From an uncultured Hyphomicrobiales bacterium (lineage in GTDB: Bacteria > Pseudomonadota > Alphaproteobacteria > Rhizobiales > Xanthobacteraceae): a DNA stretch of 64,000 nucleotides. The notes below the pieces were generated by a model. It was not told the origin of the DNA. It made no database searches and worked only from the letters and a program-made list of their open reading frames with translations. Each line of letters opens with the position of its first letter. The stretch's first letter is position 1. The position numbers were made by a program, and so were the translations under genes. The stretch is from positions 62,001 to 126,000 of the forward strand of contig CAIRGJ010000023.1 of the NCBI GenBank assembly GCA_903878085.1, written 5' to 3'. Shown piece by piece: positions 18,200 to 27,314 of this stretch.

Positions 18200-18970
18200 A
18201 TGCTAAATTTAGTTCGCAATTTAGCTCTTGCATCTTTTTTTCTTGTAGCAACCGTTACTCTCGGTCTGATAACGCGTGACAGTGCACCATCATTTCAACA
18301 ATGCCAGAATGCCCAATACAAAACAGATGGTGCTCCCGCGCAGCAACCAGAACGTTTTTCCATTTTCGTGGAGAAGTTTTTCGCGCCATTGTGTACGGCT
18401 AGATTTCTTGAGGCCCACAACGCCGTCATCACTGCAATCGCTACAGTGCTGCTTACATTCGTAACCGGTGGATTGGTTTGGGCTGGTTATCAACAAATCA
18501 GGACCACTCGGGCGCAATTGCGAGCCTATCTGAGCATCGCAACAGGTGAGGGCTTTAGGCAGGGCGCAGTTAAGGGACTAAAATTTGAATTCCGACCCGT
18601 GGTCATTAATACCGGACAAACCCCGGCGTATAAAGTCAACATAAGCGGTGCCCTCTTGTTTTTGGAAACCACCACCGCGGCCGATTTTGATTGGGATGGT
18701 AATATTCCAGCACCCACTGGCGCTGGCGTTTTGACTTTGGGAACGCAACAAAATCGATTCACAAAGGGCATTTTGGATAGAACGCTGAATAAAGCCGAAT
18801 TGCGCCAATTTCGGAAGGGTACCCACAGCCTCTATGTTTTTGGAAAAGTTACTTATTTGGTTGCGTTTCAGAGGCAGCGATATACGAACTATTGTTTCCT
18901 TATTGGAGCTTGGAATAAGCGCGGCCCCGCTACCTGGATCACCACTTTCCGCCATAACGATAGTGATTAA
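18200..18970 (+). CDS. Two-segment membrane protein of unknown function, lower GC than neighbours
   Basis: A 256-residue protein. The N-terminal hydrophobic helix ([17 protein letters not shown]) is followed by a short periplasmic loop with two Cys, then a second helix ([21 protein letters not shown]) and a basic motif [16 protein letters not shown]. The remaining 150 residues form a beta-rich soluble domain. This layout (two helices, then RTTRxxLRAYxxxxxG) is one I know from many uncharacterised proteobacterial proteins, often on mobile DNA. Its codons and AT content differ from the flanking dprA and plsY, and it points against them, so recent acquisition is likely. No function can be given. 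Confidence 0.75.
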   Translation: MLNLVRNLALASFFLVATVTLGLITRDSAPSFQQCQNAQYKTDGAPAQQPERFSIFVEKFFAPLCTARFLEAHNAVITAIATVLLTFVTGGLVWAGYQQIRTTRAQLRAYLSIATGEGFRQGAVKGLKFEFRPVVINTGQTPAYKVNISGALLFLETTTAADFDWDGNIPAPTGAGVLTLGTQQNRFTKGILDRTLNKAELRQFRKGTHSLYVFGKVTYLVAFQRQRYTNYCFLIGAWNKRGPATWITTFRHNDSD

Positions 18971-19019
18971 TGCACTCTAGGCTGCTCGCGCCCGCACAGC
19001 GTACCTAGCCGGAAGGCGA

Positions 19020-19616
19020 CTAACTCTTCGCCCCGATCTTGCCCTCAGTCCCGGCCAACAGCCGCGCGATATTGGCGCGGTGCATGATCCACAGCGCCGC
19101 GGTCAGCGCCAGAAACAAGACGGCCGGGCCGGGCTCGCCCAGCAGCCACAACGTCAACGGCGTGACGGCGCTGGCGACTAATGCTGCGAGCGACGAATAG
19201 CGAAACGCCCAGGCCACCACGAGCCAGATCGCGCAGAAGATCATAGCCGCCGGCCAGACCAGCCCGATCAGCACGCCGATATAGGTGGCGACGCCTTTGC
19301 CGCCTTTGAACTTCAGCCACATCGGAAACAGATGACCGAGGAACGCGCCGAGCCCCGCGGCGAGCGCGGCTTCGTGGCTTGAAAGGTCCTTTGCAAAATG
19401 CGCGGCGATCAGCACGGCCAGCGTGCCTTTGAGCATGTCGCAAAGCAGCGTCGCCGCGGCGAGGCCCTTGCGGCCGGTGCGCAGCACATTGGTGGCGCCG
19501 ATATTGCCGGAGCCGATGGTGCGCACGTCCGGCCCGCCGGCGGCCCGCGTCAGGATCAAGCCGAACGGGATGGAGCCGAGCAGATAGCCGAACAGGATGG
19601 CGAGCGCGACGCTCAT
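19020..19616 (-). CDS. plsY: Glycerol-3-phosphate acyltransferase PlsY
   Basis: A 198-residue inner-membrane protein with five or more hydrophobic segments. The three PlsY active-site motifs are visible: SIPFGLIL and the nearby [25 protein letters not shown]; and [16 protein letters not shown], whose Gly-Gly-Lys-Gly holds phosphate. It transfers an acyl group from acyl-phosphate to glycerol-3-phosphate, the first step of phospholipid synthesis. Its ATG overlaps the pyrC' stop by 4 nt, so it is the last gene of the pyrB-pyrC'-plsY unit, an order I recall from other rhizobia. Confidence 0.95.
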   Translation of the reverse strand: MSVALAILFGYLLGSIPFGLILTRAAGGPDVRTIGSGNIGATNVLRTGRKGLAAATLLCDMLKGTLAVLIAAHFAKDLSSHEAALAAGLGAFLGHLFPMWLKFKGGKGVATYIGVLIGLVWPAAMIFCAIWLVVAWAFRYSSLAALVASAVTPLTLWLLGEPGPAVLFLALTAALWIMHRANIARLLAGTEGKIGAKS

Positions 19617-20917
19617 ACGATTTCGTAGACGGTGCGGCCGGCGACGATGGTGCGCACCACGCGGCCGGTCATGCGCGCTTCATCGAACGGCGTATTCTTG
19701 CACTTCGATTTCAATTCTTTCGGATCGACGATCCACGGCACGTCCATGTCGATCACGATCAGATCGGCCGGCGCGCCGCTCCGCAGCGAGCCGCCGGGCA
19801 GGCCGAGCAGTTCGGCCGGGCGCGTCGACATCGCGCGCAAGAGCGTGATCAGTTCGAGTTCGCCATTGTGCACCAGCCGCAAGCCCGCGGTGAGCATGGT
19901 CTCCAGCCCGATGGCGCCGGGGGCGGCTTCGGCAAAAGGCAGACGCTTGGTCTCGACGTCCTGCGGATTGTGATCGGACATCACGACGTCGATGAGGCCC
20001 TTGCTGAGCGCTTCGACCAGCGCCTTGCGATCGTCCTCGGCGCGCAGCGGCGGCGAGACCTTCAGGAAGGTGCGGTAGGGACCGATGTCGTTTTCGTTGA
20101 GCGTGAGATGATTGATCGAGGCCGACGCCGTGATCTTCAGACCGGCATGTTTGGCGCGGCCCAGCACCTGCAGCGATTCCGCGCAGGTGATCGAGGCGGC
20201 GTGGTAACGCCCGCCGGTCAAAGCCACCATGCGGATATCGCGCTCCAGCATGACCGTTTCTGCGGCTTTCGGAATTCCCAACAGGCCGAGGCGGGCGGCG
20301 AATTCGCCTTCGTTCATCACGCCGTCGCCGATCAGGTCGGGATCTTCCGTTTGATGGACAATAAGCGCGTCGAAATCGCGGGCGTAGGTCAGCGCGCGGC
20401 GCATGACCTGCGCATTGGTGATGCTCTTCTCGCCGTCGGTGAAGGCGACTGCGCCGGCGGCCTTCAAGAGGCCGATCTCGGTCATCTCCGTGCCTTCGAG
20501 GCCTTTGGTGAGCGCGGCCATCGGATGCACATGCACGATCGCGGTGTCGCGGGCGCGGCGCAGCACGAAGTCGACGGTCGCCGGATCGTCGATCACCGGC
20601 GAAGTATCGGGCTGGCAGATGATGGTGGTGACGCCGCCGGCGGCTGCCGCCTGGCTCGCCGAGGCAAAGGTCTCGCGATGGCCAGCGCCGGGTTCGCCGA
20701 TGAAGGCGCGCATGTCGACCAGGCCGGGCGCGATCAATTTACCGCGGCAGTCGATGACGTCGGTGCCTTCCGGCACGCCGGCGGCGCCGATGCCCTTTTT
20801 GGCCTCGCGGATGACGCCATCGGCGATCAGCAGGTCGCCGACGATGTCGAGATCGCGCGACGGATCGACGATCCGGGCATTGGCGAACAGGATGGGGCGG
20901 CGGTCGGACAGCATCAT
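19613..20917 (-). CDS. pyrC: Dihydroorotase-like protein, probably the non-catalytic PyrC' partner of PyrB
   Basis: A 434-residue amidohydrolase-fold protein. Active dihydroorotases carry an HxH zinc pair in PGLVDMHVHLREPG; here the same place reads [14 protein letters not shown], so both His and the substrate-binding Arg are gone. Other positions are kept or half kept: [17 protein letters not shown] and SDHNPQD, where active enzymes read SDHAPH. It therefore resembles the PyrC' proteins of Pseudomonas, which lack activity but are needed to assemble aspartate transcarbamoylase. It overlaps pyrB and plsY by 4 nt each. If this is right, an active dihydroorotase must be encoded elsewhere. Annotation pipelines usually call such proteins dihydroorotase. 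Confidence 0.85.
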   Translation of the reverse strand: MMLSDRRPILFANARIVDPSRDLDIVGDLLIADGVIREAKKGIGAAGVPEGTDVIDCRGKLIAPGLVDMRAFIGEPGAGHRETFASASQAAAAGGVTTIICQPDTSPVIDDPATVDFVLRRARDTAIVHVHPMAALTKGLEGTEMTEIGLLKAAGAVAFTDGEKSITNAQVMRRALTYARDFDALIVHQTEDPDLIGDGVMNEGEFAARLGLLGIPKAAETVMLERDIRMVALTGGRYHAASITCAESLQVLGRAKHAGLKITASASINHLTLNENDIGPYRTFLKVSPPLRAEDDRKALVEALSKGLIDVVMSDHNPQDVETKRLPFAEAAPGAIGLETMLTAGLRLVHNGELELITLLRAMSTRPAELLGLPGGSLRSGAPADLIVIDMDVPWIVDPKELKSKCKNTPFDEARMTGRVVRTIVAGRTVYEIV

Positions 20918-21867
20918 GCGTTCGGCAAATTACGTGACAGTGCTTCCAGCACCGCCATGCGCATCGCCACTCCCATTTCGACTTGTTCGCGGATCAGCGA
21001 CTGCGGGCCGTCGGCGACAATGCTGTCGATCTCGACGCCGCGGTTCATCGGGCCCGGGTGCATCACCAGCGCGTCCGGCTTGGCGTAGCTGAGCTTCTTC
21101 TCGTCGAGGCCCCAGTAGTGGAAATATTCCGACACCGACGGCACGTAGGAGCCGTTCATGCGCTCGCGCTGCAGCCGCAGCATCATCACGATGTCGGCGC
21201 CGTTGAGGCCTTCGCGCATGTCGCGCGCGACTTCGACGCCGAAGCGCTCGATGCCGGGGGGGAGGAGCGTGGAGGGGGCCACGACCCGCACCCGCGCGCC
21301 CATCTGGTTGAGCAGGATGATGTTGGAGCGCGCCACCCGCGAATGCAGGATGTCGCCGCAGATCGCGACCGTCAGGCCTTCGATACGGCCTTTGTTGCGG
21401 CGGATGGTCAAAGCGTCGAGCAACGCCTGGGTCGGGTGCTCATGGGAGCCGTCGCCGGCATTGATCACCGAGCAGTCGAGCTTGCTGGCCAGCAGTTCGA
21501 CCGCGCCGGAGGCGTGATGGCGCACCACCAGGATGTCGGGGTGCATGGCGTTGAGGGTGATCGCGGTGTCGATCAGCGTCTCGCCCTTGCGCATCGACGA
21601 CGAGCCGGTTGACATGTTCATCACGTCGGCGCCGAGCCGTTTACCGGCCAGTTCGAACGACGATTGGGTGCGGGTCGAGACTTCGAAGAACAGATTGATC
21701 TGGGTGCGGCCGCGCAGCGAGGTACGCTTTTTCTCGACCTGGCGATTGAGTTCGACGAATTCCTCGCCGAGATCGAGCAGGCCTGAAATTTCGGCGGCGG
21801 AAAGCCCTTCGATCCCCAACAAATGCCGATGGCTGAGGACGAACGATGATTTCGGCGCGATGGTCAT
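20914..21867 (-). CDS. pyrB: Aspartate carbamoyltransferase catalytic subunit
   Basis: About 317 residues from the ATG at 21867 ([22 protein letters not shown] upstream). The carbamoyl-phosphate loop [16 protein letters not shown], the middle [12 protein letters not shown] motif, and the C-terminal [12 protein letters not shown] segment are all present. It makes N-carbamoyl-aspartate, the committed step of pyrimidine synthesis. The stop overlaps the start of pyrC', so the two chains are probably made together and assemble into one complex. No pyrI regulatory subunit is seen nearby, as expected for the class that uses a dihydroorotase-like partner. Confidence 0.96.
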   Translation of the reverse strand: MTIAPKSSFVLSHRHLLGIEGLSAAEISGLLDLGEEFVELNRQVEKKRTSLRGRTQINLFFEVSTRTQSSFELAGKRLGADVMNMSTGSSSMRKGETLIDTAITLNAMHPDILVVRHHASGAVELLASKLDCSVINAGDGSHEHPTQALLDALTIRRNKGRIEGLTVAICGDILHSRVARSNIILLNQMGARVRVVAPSTLLPPGIERFGVEVARDMREGLNGADIVMMLRLQRERMNGSYVPSVSEYFHYWGLDEKKLSYAKPDALVMHPGPMNRGVEIDSIVADGPQSLIREQVEMGVAMRMAVLEALSRNLPNA

Positions 21868-22058
21868 TAAAGCCAGTCCTATACGGCCTCTGCCGGGACG
21901 CGGCAAGGGCGCCTTCGGCTGATCCACAAGACGCGTTAACGGTTCTTACTGCCGCTGGCACAAATTCGTGAAGCGCCGTTTCGGCCGCCGCGGGAACCTT
22001 GCCGCCTTTCGCGGGTTATTGGGGTGAACATCGCGCCCGATGGCGCAAAGGAGGCACC

Positions 22059-22418
22059 ATGAAGACTTTTATGAAATATGCGGTTGCGGCTGCCCTGACA
22101 GGCGCGCTTGCGCTGGCGGCGGCGTCGCCGAGCGAGGCCCGTGGCGGCCGGAATGCCGCGGCGGCGATCGGCTTTGGCGCCGGCGCGCTGATCGGCGCGG
22201 CGGCCGCGAACTCCTACAATAGCGGCTACTACTACGGCGAACCGGGCTATGGCCCAGGTTACGCCTATGAGCCGGGTTACTACGCTTACGAACCCGCCCC
22301 GGTCTACGCGCCGGCCCCGCGTTATTATTACAATTCGGGACCGCGCTATTACCAGCGTGGTAACAGCGGCAGTTGCAATACGTCGCCGGCCTCGATGAAC
22401 GCCGGCTCGGGGTGCTGA
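22059..22418 (+). CDS. Small exported Gly/Tyr-rich protein
   Basis: A 119-residue protein with a clear signal peptide (MKTFMKYAVAAALTGALALA, cleavage after the SEA near residue 28). The mature part opens with a Gly/Ala-rich membrane-like stretch (AIGFGAGALIGAAAANS), then a Tyr/Gly/Pro-rich region with repeated GYYYGEPGYG-like units, and a Cys-containing tail. A strong AAGGAGG lies 6 nt before the ATG. Such proteins are common in Bradyrhizobium relatives; they may be envelope or surface proteins. A strong terminator follows at 22443-22469. Confidence 0.8.
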   Translation: MKTFMKYAVAAALTGALALAAASPSEARGGRNAAAAIGFGAGALIGAAAANSYNSGYYYGEPGYGPGYAYEPGYYAYEPAPVYAPAPRYYYNSGPRYYQRGNSGSCNTSPASMNAGSGC

Positions 22419-22442
22419 CCCACGGCTAATTTCGGCAAACGA

Positions 22443-22469
22443 GGGCGGACCGAAGGGTCCGCCCTTTTT
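22443..22469 (+). terminator. Intrinsic terminator after the Gly/Tyr-rich protein gene
   Basis: A perfect 9-bp GC-rich stem (GGGCGGACC at 22443-22451 with GGTCCGCCC at 22456-22464), loop GAAG, followed directly by TTTTT. It lies 25 nt past the stop codon at 22418 and stops transcription before the convergent ruvX gene. Confidence 0.9.
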
Positions 22470-22480
22470 GTTGTGGCCGG

Positions 22481-22945
22481 TTACTTTTTTGAATGGGCCA
22501 GCCGGTCGAGCGCGCCCTGTAGAATGTACATGGCGGCGTGCTGATCGATCACCGCCGCGCGCTTGGCGCGGCTGACGTCATGGCCAATCAATTCGCGCTC
22601 GACCGCGGCGGTCGAGAGCCGTTCGTCCCATAGACCGATCGGCAGTTCGGTCAGCTTGGCGAAATTGCGCGCGAAGGCGCGGGTCGATTGCGCCCGCGGG
22701 CCTTCCGTTCCGTCCATATTGATCGGCAGACCGAGCACGAAGCCGACGGCGGAACGCTCAGTGGCCAGCGCCAGCACGCGGGCGGCGTCCTTGGTGAAAT
22801 TCGTTCGCGCCACGGTCTCGACGCCGGTGGCGAGCTTGCGGTCGGGGTCGCACACCGCCACGCCGATGGTCTTGGTGCCGAGATCGAGCCCGATCAGGGC
22901 GCCGCGCGGCGCAAACTCCATCTCGATCAGCGCACCTACCGCCAT
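22481..22945 (-). CDS. ruvX: Holliday junction resolvase-like / pre-16S rRNA nuclease YqgF
   Basis: A 154-residue RNase H-fold protein. Strand one with the first catalytic Asp is LIGLDLGTKTIGVAV; FVLGLPINMDGTEGP and the late WDERLSTAAVERELI and VIDQHAAMYILQ supply the other family motifs with Glu and Asp. YqgF proteins trim the 5' end of 16S rRNA and are essential in E. coli. It starts directly after the stop of the upstream 139-residue gene without any spacer, so the pair is coupled. An internal ATG at residue 9 is a possible alternative start. Confidence 0.94.
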   Translation of the reverse strand: MAVGALIEMEFAPRGALIGLDLGTKTIGVAVCDPDRKLATGVETVARTNFTKDAARVLALATERSAVGFVLGLPINMDGTEGPRAQSTRAFARNFAKLTELPIGLWDERLSTAAVERELIGHDVSRAKRAAVIDQHAAMYILQGALDRLAHSKK

Positions 22946-23365
22946 CTATTCGATGCTCGGCGGCTGGTCGGGGTCGAGCGAACGCACCAGCCGGCCATAG
23001 GCCGCCTTGTCGGTCGAGCCAAGATTGGCGAGCGCATCGCGCGCGGTATCGACGGCGGTCGTCTTGCGGCGCTGCTTGATCTCGTCGATCTTGGCCTGCG
23101 CCAGCTTGAGTTTTTTCAACGCGCTTTCGGCCTCGGTGCCGGGTTTCAGGCTGTCGGGCGCCGCCGCCGTCAGCGCCAGGACGATGTCGTTGAGCCAGCC
23201 GATCTGGCTGCCGTAACTGGCGACATCCTCCGTGACCTCGCGCTCCACGGCCGGGTTGCCGGCGAAGTTCACCGATACGTTCGGCGACCACCAGCGCGTG
23301 TCGATGGTCTGCCAATTGCCGCCGGAGAACGGCAGAAGATTGAACAAATTCGGGAATGTTGTCAT
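22946..23365 (-). CDS. Conserved-type hypothetical protein upstream of ruvX
   Basis: A 139-residue soluble protein. The first 35 residues are aromatic (FPNLFNLLPFSGGNWQTID then TRWWSPNVSVNF); the middle and C-terminal parts are a long helical region, LKKLKLAQAKIDEIKQRR, likely coiled coil, ending in SLDPDQPPSIE. There is no signal peptide and no motif I recognise. Its stop codon is directly followed by the ruvX start, so it is expressed with that nuclease. I know no function. Confidence 0.65.
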   Translation of the reverse strand: MTTFPNLFNLLPFSGGNWQTIDTRWWSPNVSVNFAGNPAVEREVTEDVASYGSQIGWLNDIVLALTAAAPDSLKPGTEAESALKKLKLAQAKIDEIKQRRKTTAVDTARDALANLGSTDKAAYGRLVRSLDPDQPPSIE

Positions 23366-23488
23366 GGCAAATCCTCCTTCCCGGCCGCTGACTCTATCAC
23401 TTGCGCGCCCGATATCGCCAGACTTGTACTGCCAAGCTTGGCGGGAAAAGCGTTTTCACATAACGTGGGCTTATATTGGGGGAACAGC

Positions 23489-23884
23489 ATGAGCGTCAGC
23501 AGCAGCGGCAAGCGCAAACGCGCCGATATCGATATGCGCACCTTCGCCAAGAACGCCGGCGCGACCATCAAGGTCCCGGTCGGCGGCATCATCTTCGCCA
23601 AAGGTGAGCCCGGCGACTGCATGTACATCGTGCAATCCGGCGCCATCGACATGATGATCGGCGACAAGGTGATCGAAAGTCTCGGTGCGAATGAGGCGCT
23701 CGGCTTCATGTCGATGGTTGACGACAATCCGCGGTCGTCCACCGCGGTGGCGCGCGAGGTGTGCGAGCTGTCGCTGATCGACGCGCGCACGTTCCGTTTC
23801 ATGGTCGATGAAGTGCCGAATTTCGCGTCCTACATCATGGGCACGATGGCGCGGCGCATCCGCGGCATGGGCAAAAATATGTAG
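23489..23884 (+). CDS. Small cyclic-nucleotide-binding-domain protein
   Basis: A 131-residue protein made almost entirely of one cNMP-binding (CRP-type) beta-barrel: VPVGGIIFAKGEPGDCMYIV at its start, then MIGDKVIESLGANEALGFMSM, where other members have the phosphate-binding cassette (GE.....PR.A), followed by RSSTAVAREVCELSLIDA. There is no DNA-binding helix-turn-helix and no membrane segment, so it is not a transcription factor of the CRP type. Such stand-alone domains may be signal sensors or partners of larger proteins. GGGGGA lies 4-9 nt before the ATG. It points toward a convergent deacetylase gene 11 nt away. Confidence 0.85.
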   Translation: MSVSSSGKRKRADIDMRTFAKNAGATIKVPVGGIIFAKGEPGDCMYIVQSGAIDMMIGDKVIESLGANEALGFMSMVDDNPRSSTAVAREVCELSLIDARTFRFMVDEVPNFASYIMGTMARRIRGMGKNM

Positions 23885-23895
23885 CTGCGACTGAA

Positions 23896-24774
23896 TCAGG
23901 GAACGACACCCTCCGGCAGCTTTGCCGCATGGGCGGCGATGTCGCCGGCTGTGGTGAGCCAGACGCGGTCGTCGGCATGCGCGGCAATGTGTTTGAGCGC
24001 GCGCGCCAGATGTTTGAAGCGGTGCGGCCATCCGACCAGATAAGGATGCAGCGCGATGCCCATCACCAGCGGGCGGCGGGCGCATTCTTCGTGCATCACA
24101 TCGAAGGCATCGACGATCATATCGGCGAATTCGGCGCCTTCGCGTTTGCGCGCGACGATCTGGGGAATGTCGTTGAGTTCCTGCGGGTAGGGCACCGACA
24201 AGATGCGGCCGCGGCGCGTCTTCATCCAGACCGGCTGGTCGTCATGACACCAGTCCAGCAAATAAGTGTAGCCGGCTTCCTGCAGCAGATCGGGCGTGAC
24301 GTGCGACTGCGAGATCCAGGGCCCGAGCCACCCTTGCGGCCGCGCGCCAGAATGCTTCGCGATCGCCGCGGTGGTCTCCTTGATCAGCGCGCGTTCGGCG
24401 GTCTCGTCGAGCGTGCCTTGGCGTTCGGAATTGCTGCGGCCGTGGCCGACGATCTCGGCGTTGGGAAATGCCGCCACCGCCTGCGGCGCGTGCTCATACA
24501 TCTGCGCATTGACCAAGAGCGACACCGGCAGCTTCAACTCGGCGAACAATTCGGCAAGGCGGAACACGCCGACCCGGTTGCCATAGTCGCGCCACGCGTA
24601 GTTCAGCACATCCGGCTGGTGGGCGGCGGGCGCCAGCTCGGCGCCGAGGCCTTCGCCGAACGAAAACCATTCGAGATTGAGCCCGACATAGACCGCGAGC
24701 CGTTTGCCGCCGGGCCAGTCGTAGACCGGACGCTCGGCGATGGGGGAGTAGGGGTAGCGGCCGTGGTGGGGCAT
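23896..24774 (-). CDS. Polysaccharide deacetylase family protein (NodB/PuuE-like)
   Basis: A 292-residue protein without signal peptide. RLAVYVGLNLEWFSFGEG at the start, NAEIVGHGRSNSERQG (family metal region), WLGPWISQSHVTPDLLQ and YLLDWCHDDQPVWM match the cytoplasmic branch of polysaccharide deacetylases that includes PuuE allantoinase-like enzymes rather than secreted chitin deacetylases. The role may be hydrolysis of a small amide, but the substrate cannot be read. It faces the cyclic-nucleotide-binding protein gene (convergent) and has a 551-nt hairpin-rich spacer upstream. Confidence 0.85.
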   Translation of the reverse strand: MPHHGRYPYSPIAERPVYDWPGGKRLAVYVGLNLEWFSFGEGLGAELAPAAHQPDVLNYAWRDYGNRVGVFRLAELFAELKLPVSLLVNAQMYEHAPQAVAAFPNAEIVGHGRSNSERQGTLDETAERALIKETTAAIAKHSGARPQGWLGPWISQSHVTPDLLQEAGYTYLLDWCHDDQPVWMKTRRGRILSVPYPQELNDIPQIVARKREGAEFADMIVDAFDVMHEECARRPLVMGIALHPYLVGWPHRFKHLARALKHIAAHADDRVWLTTAGDIAAHAAKLPEGVVP

Positions 24775-25325
24775 GCGGGGCGCTTTCAGTGGGCGGACAA
24801 TAGGCGTGCGTCATCGCCCCTGTTCTTTGCGGCGCGGGGTACGCCGACTTCGCTTTCGTGCCCCTCGAAAGCCGAGGGGATGGAGCACCGAGCGGCGCAC
24901 CAGTCTTTCAGTAGCCGCACTCTCTTTTGGAGAGCGCGGGCGCCTCTCGGCGCTCCATCGCGACGTCTTACGGCGTCCGGTCCGCGCTTTCGGCCAGTCT
25001 CCCGAAGGACACGCCGTCAGCGAGCTCCTCGCAGGGCACCCTAGTGTGCCCGGGCGGGGTCCGGCGCCGCCCGAGCGCGAAGGCTTGCGTTTGCCTTCGC
25101 CCGCGGGCGCCACATCCGGTCCCACTTTCATAACGCCTCATGACAGCGCCCTCGGTGGACCGGACCGGGCCAATATAACCCCGCCAGGAAGCGCGGGGAT
25201 AAGTTCTCACGCGATTGTGATTATAGTCCCAAAGGACCGCTGACGGGTTGCGCGCCCCGACATGCCGCTGGCAAATCCGAGCAAATCGATTTACTGACAC
25301 GCGCAAAGCAGTTCCCGAGGCTCCC
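24775..25325. repeat. Hairpin-dense gene-free spacer, possible dispersed intergenic element
   Basis: This 551-nt spacer has open frames on both strands but none with a credible ribosome site or family. It does carry several stem-loops: CCCCTCG 24861-24867 with CGAGGGG 24873-24879, CTCTC 24920-24924 with GAGAG 24930-24934, and GCGAAGGC 25077-25084 with GCCTTCGC 25093-25100. I believe similar sequences, whose translations read like SLTACPSGDWPKARTG, recur between genes in Bradyrhizobium relatives; that is recall, not a search. The gatC promoter should lie in the last 150 nt. I see no riboswitch or RNase P signature. Confidence 0.45.
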
Positions 25326-25613
25326 ATGTCCGTCGATGCCGCCACCGTCCGCCGTATCGCGCATCTCGCCCGCATCGCGGTCGCCGAGAACGAGGTCGAG
25401 CATTTGCAGGGCGAACTCAACGCCATGCTGGCCTTTGTCGAGCAGCTCCAGGAGGTCGATGTCGCGGGCGTCGAGCCGATGACCTCGGTGACGCCGATGG
25501 CCATGAAGAAGCGGCACGACAAAGTGACCGACGGCGACGACGCCGAGGCGGTGCTGAAGAATGCGCCGGCCAGCGAGGATCATTATTTCCTTGTGCCCAA
25601 GGTGATCGAATAA
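25326..25613 (+). CDS. gatC: Aspartyl/glutamyl-tRNA amidotransferase subunit C
   Basis: Ninety-five residues, [21 protein letters not shown] then a [20 protein letters not shown] stretch and the C-terminal segment FLVPKVIE. This is the full GatC, which wraps around the GatA-GatB interface in the enzyme that converts Glu-tRNAGln and Asp-tRNAAsn to the amide forms. Gene order here is gatC, a 76-residue CxxC protein, gatA, with gatB 1.67 kb beyond gatA. No second glutaminyl-tRNA synthesis route is in the window. Confidence 0.95.
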   Translation: MSVDAATVRRIAHLARIAVAENEVEHLQGELNAMLAFVEQLQEVDVAGVEPMTSVTPMAMKKRHDKVTDGDDAEAVLKNAPASEDHYFLVPKVIE

Positions 25614-25614
25614 A

Positions 25615-25845
25615 ATGTGCATGGCCTGCGAGCTGGGCGATCAGGAACGGCTTTGGGAACTGGTGGAGATCATCTCCACCGGCGCGATGCCGCCCGACCA
25701 TACCGCCGACGACCTGCGCAGACTGGGTCTGCCGCAGCCCGGCGAATTGATCCGCGAGATGCAAGCCGACGGCACCGTGATCATCCGGCAGATCGCGCCG
25801 TCGCAGATCAAATCCGCTTTCGCATGCGACGCTCCCAATGAATGA
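25615..25845 (+). CDS. Small CxxC protein between gatC and gatA
   Basis: Seventy-six residues. It starts [20 protein letters not shown], with Cys2 and Cys5 making a CxxC at the very N-terminus, continues through a Pro-rich middle ([13 protein letters not shown]) and ends near [10 protein letters not shown] with a third Cys. There is no membrane segment. The ATG follows the gatC stop by one nt, and its stop overlaps the gatA start by 8 nt, so it is expressed with the amidotransferase subunits. I do not recognise a family. The CxxC could bind metal or be redox-active. Order and tight spacing argue that it is a real gene. Confidence 0.7.
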   Translation: MCMACELGDQERLWELVEIISTGAMPPDHTADDLRRLGLPQPGELIREMQADGTVIIRQIAPSQIKSAFACDAPNE

Positions 25846-27313
25846 ACTGACTTCGCTCAGCTTGGCTCAAGCGCGCGACGGACTGGCGAAGAAAGACTTC
25901 TCCGCCGTCGAACTCGCCGACGCGCATCTGCTCGCGATCGAGCAGGCGCGCGCGCTCAACGCATTTGTCCTGGAGACACCAGAACGCGCATTGGCGATGG
26001 CAAAGGCCTCCGACGCGCGCATTCACGCCGGCAAGGCGGGTCCGCTCGAGGGCATTCCGCTGGCGATCAAGGATATGTTCTGCACAGAGGGCGTGCGCAC
26101 CTCGGCCTGCTCGAAGATCCTCGAGAATTTCGTGCCGACTTACGACTCGACCGTGACCTCGCAGTTGTGGCGCGCCGGCGCGGTGCTGCTCGGTAAGACC
26201 AACAACGACGAATTCGCCATGGGCTCGTCGAACGAGACCTCGCATTTCGGGCCGGTGACGTCGCCGTGGCGGCGCAAGGGCTCCAATGTCGCGATCACGC
26301 CGGGCGGCTCGTCCGGCGGGTCGGCGGCGGCGGTCGCGGCGCATTTGTGTCTGGGCGCCACGGGCACCGACACTGGCGGTTCGATCCGCCAGCCGGCGGC
26401 TTTCACCGGCACCGTCGGCATCAAGCCGACTTACGGCCGCGTGTCGCGCTGGGGCGTCGTCGCCTTCGCATCGTCGCTGGATCAGGCCGGACCTTTCGCG
26501 CGCACGGTGCGCGATAGCGCCATTCTGCTGCGTTCGATGGCCGGCCACGACGCCAAGGATACGACCTGCATCGACAGCCCGGTGCCGGATTACGAGAAGG
26601 CAGTCGGCCGATCGGTCAAGGGCCTGCGCATTGGCATTCCGAAAGAATACCGGCTCGACGGCATGCCGGCGGAGATCGAGAAGATCTGGGAGCAGGGCCG
26701 CGCCTGGTTGAAGGCCGCGGGCGCCGAGCTGGTCGAGGTGTCGCTGCCGCATACCAAATACGCGCTGCCGGCTTATTACATCGTGGCGCCGGCGGAGGCC
26801 TCGTCCAATCTCGCGCGCTATGACGGCGTGCGGTACGGCCTGCGCGTGCCGGGGCGCGACATCACCGACATGTATGAGCGGACCCGGGCCGAAGGTTTCG
26901 GCGCCGAAGTGCGCCGCCGCATCATGATCGGCACTTACGTGCTGTCGGCCGGTTATTACGACGCTTATTATTTGCGCGCGCAGCAAGTGCGCACGCTGAT
27001 CAAGCGCGACTTCGAGGCCTGCTTCAAAGCCGGCGTGCACGCCATGCTGACGCCGGCGACGCCGTCGGCGGCCTTTGGCGTCGGCGAAAAGGGCCAGGCC
27101 GATCCGGTCGAAATGTATTTGAACGACGTGTTCACGGTGACGGTGAACATGGCGGGGCTGCCCGGCATCGCGGTGCCGGCGGGCCTTGACGGACAGGGCT
27201 TGCCGCTCGGCTTGCAACTGATCGGGCGGCCGTTCGACGAAGAGACATTGTTCTCGGCAGCCCACGTGATCGAGCAGGCGGCCGGGCATTTCAAGGCGGC
27301 GAAGTGGTGGTGA
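25838..27313 (+). CDS. gatA: Aspartyl/glutamyl-tRNA amidotransferase subunit A
   Basis: A 491-residue amidase-signature enzyme that releases ammonia from glutamine for the GatB site. The Ser-cisSer-Lys triad is clear: Lys78 in LAIKDMF, Ser158 in [13 protein letters not shown] and Ser182 in [15 protein letters not shown]-terminal helical region with [17 protein letters not shown] matches GatA. The start at 25838 overlaps the upstream small gene. A minus-strand single-helix gene ends just after the stop. Length is typical of the family (480-500). Confidence 0.97.
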   Translation: MNELTSLSLAQARDGLAKKDFSAVELADAHLLAIEQARALNAFVLETPERALAMAKASDARIHAGKAGPLEGIPLAIKDMFCTEGVRTSACSKILENFVPTYDSTVTSQLWRAGAVLLGKTNNDEFAMGSSNETSHFGPVTSPWRRKGSNVAITPGGSSGGSAAAVAAHLCLGATGTDTGGSIRQPAAFTGTVGIKPTYGRVSRWGVVAFASSLDQAGPFARTVRDSAILLRSMAGHDAKDTTCIDSPVPDYEKAVGRSVKGLRIGIPKEYRLDGMPAEIEKIWEQGRAWLKAAGAELVEVSLPHTKYALPAYYIVAPAEASSNLARYDGVRYGLRVPGRDITDMYERTRAEGFGAEVRRRIMIGTYVLSAGYYDAYYLRAQQVRTLIKRDFEACFKAGVHAMLTPATPSAAFGVGEKGQADPVEMYLNDVFTVTVNMAGLPGIAVPAGLDGQGLPLGLQLIGRPFDEETLFSAAHVIEQAAGHFKAAKWW

Positions 27314-27314
27314 T

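Noticed and set aside
24773-25243. ORFs in both strands of the spacer before gatC
   Set aside because: No ribosome site or family; they look like translations of a structured intergenic element.
25808-27289. Minus-strand ORF of 493 residues over gatA
   Set aside because: Composition (Arg/His/Gly-rich) and complete overlap with a firmly identified gene show a shadow frame.
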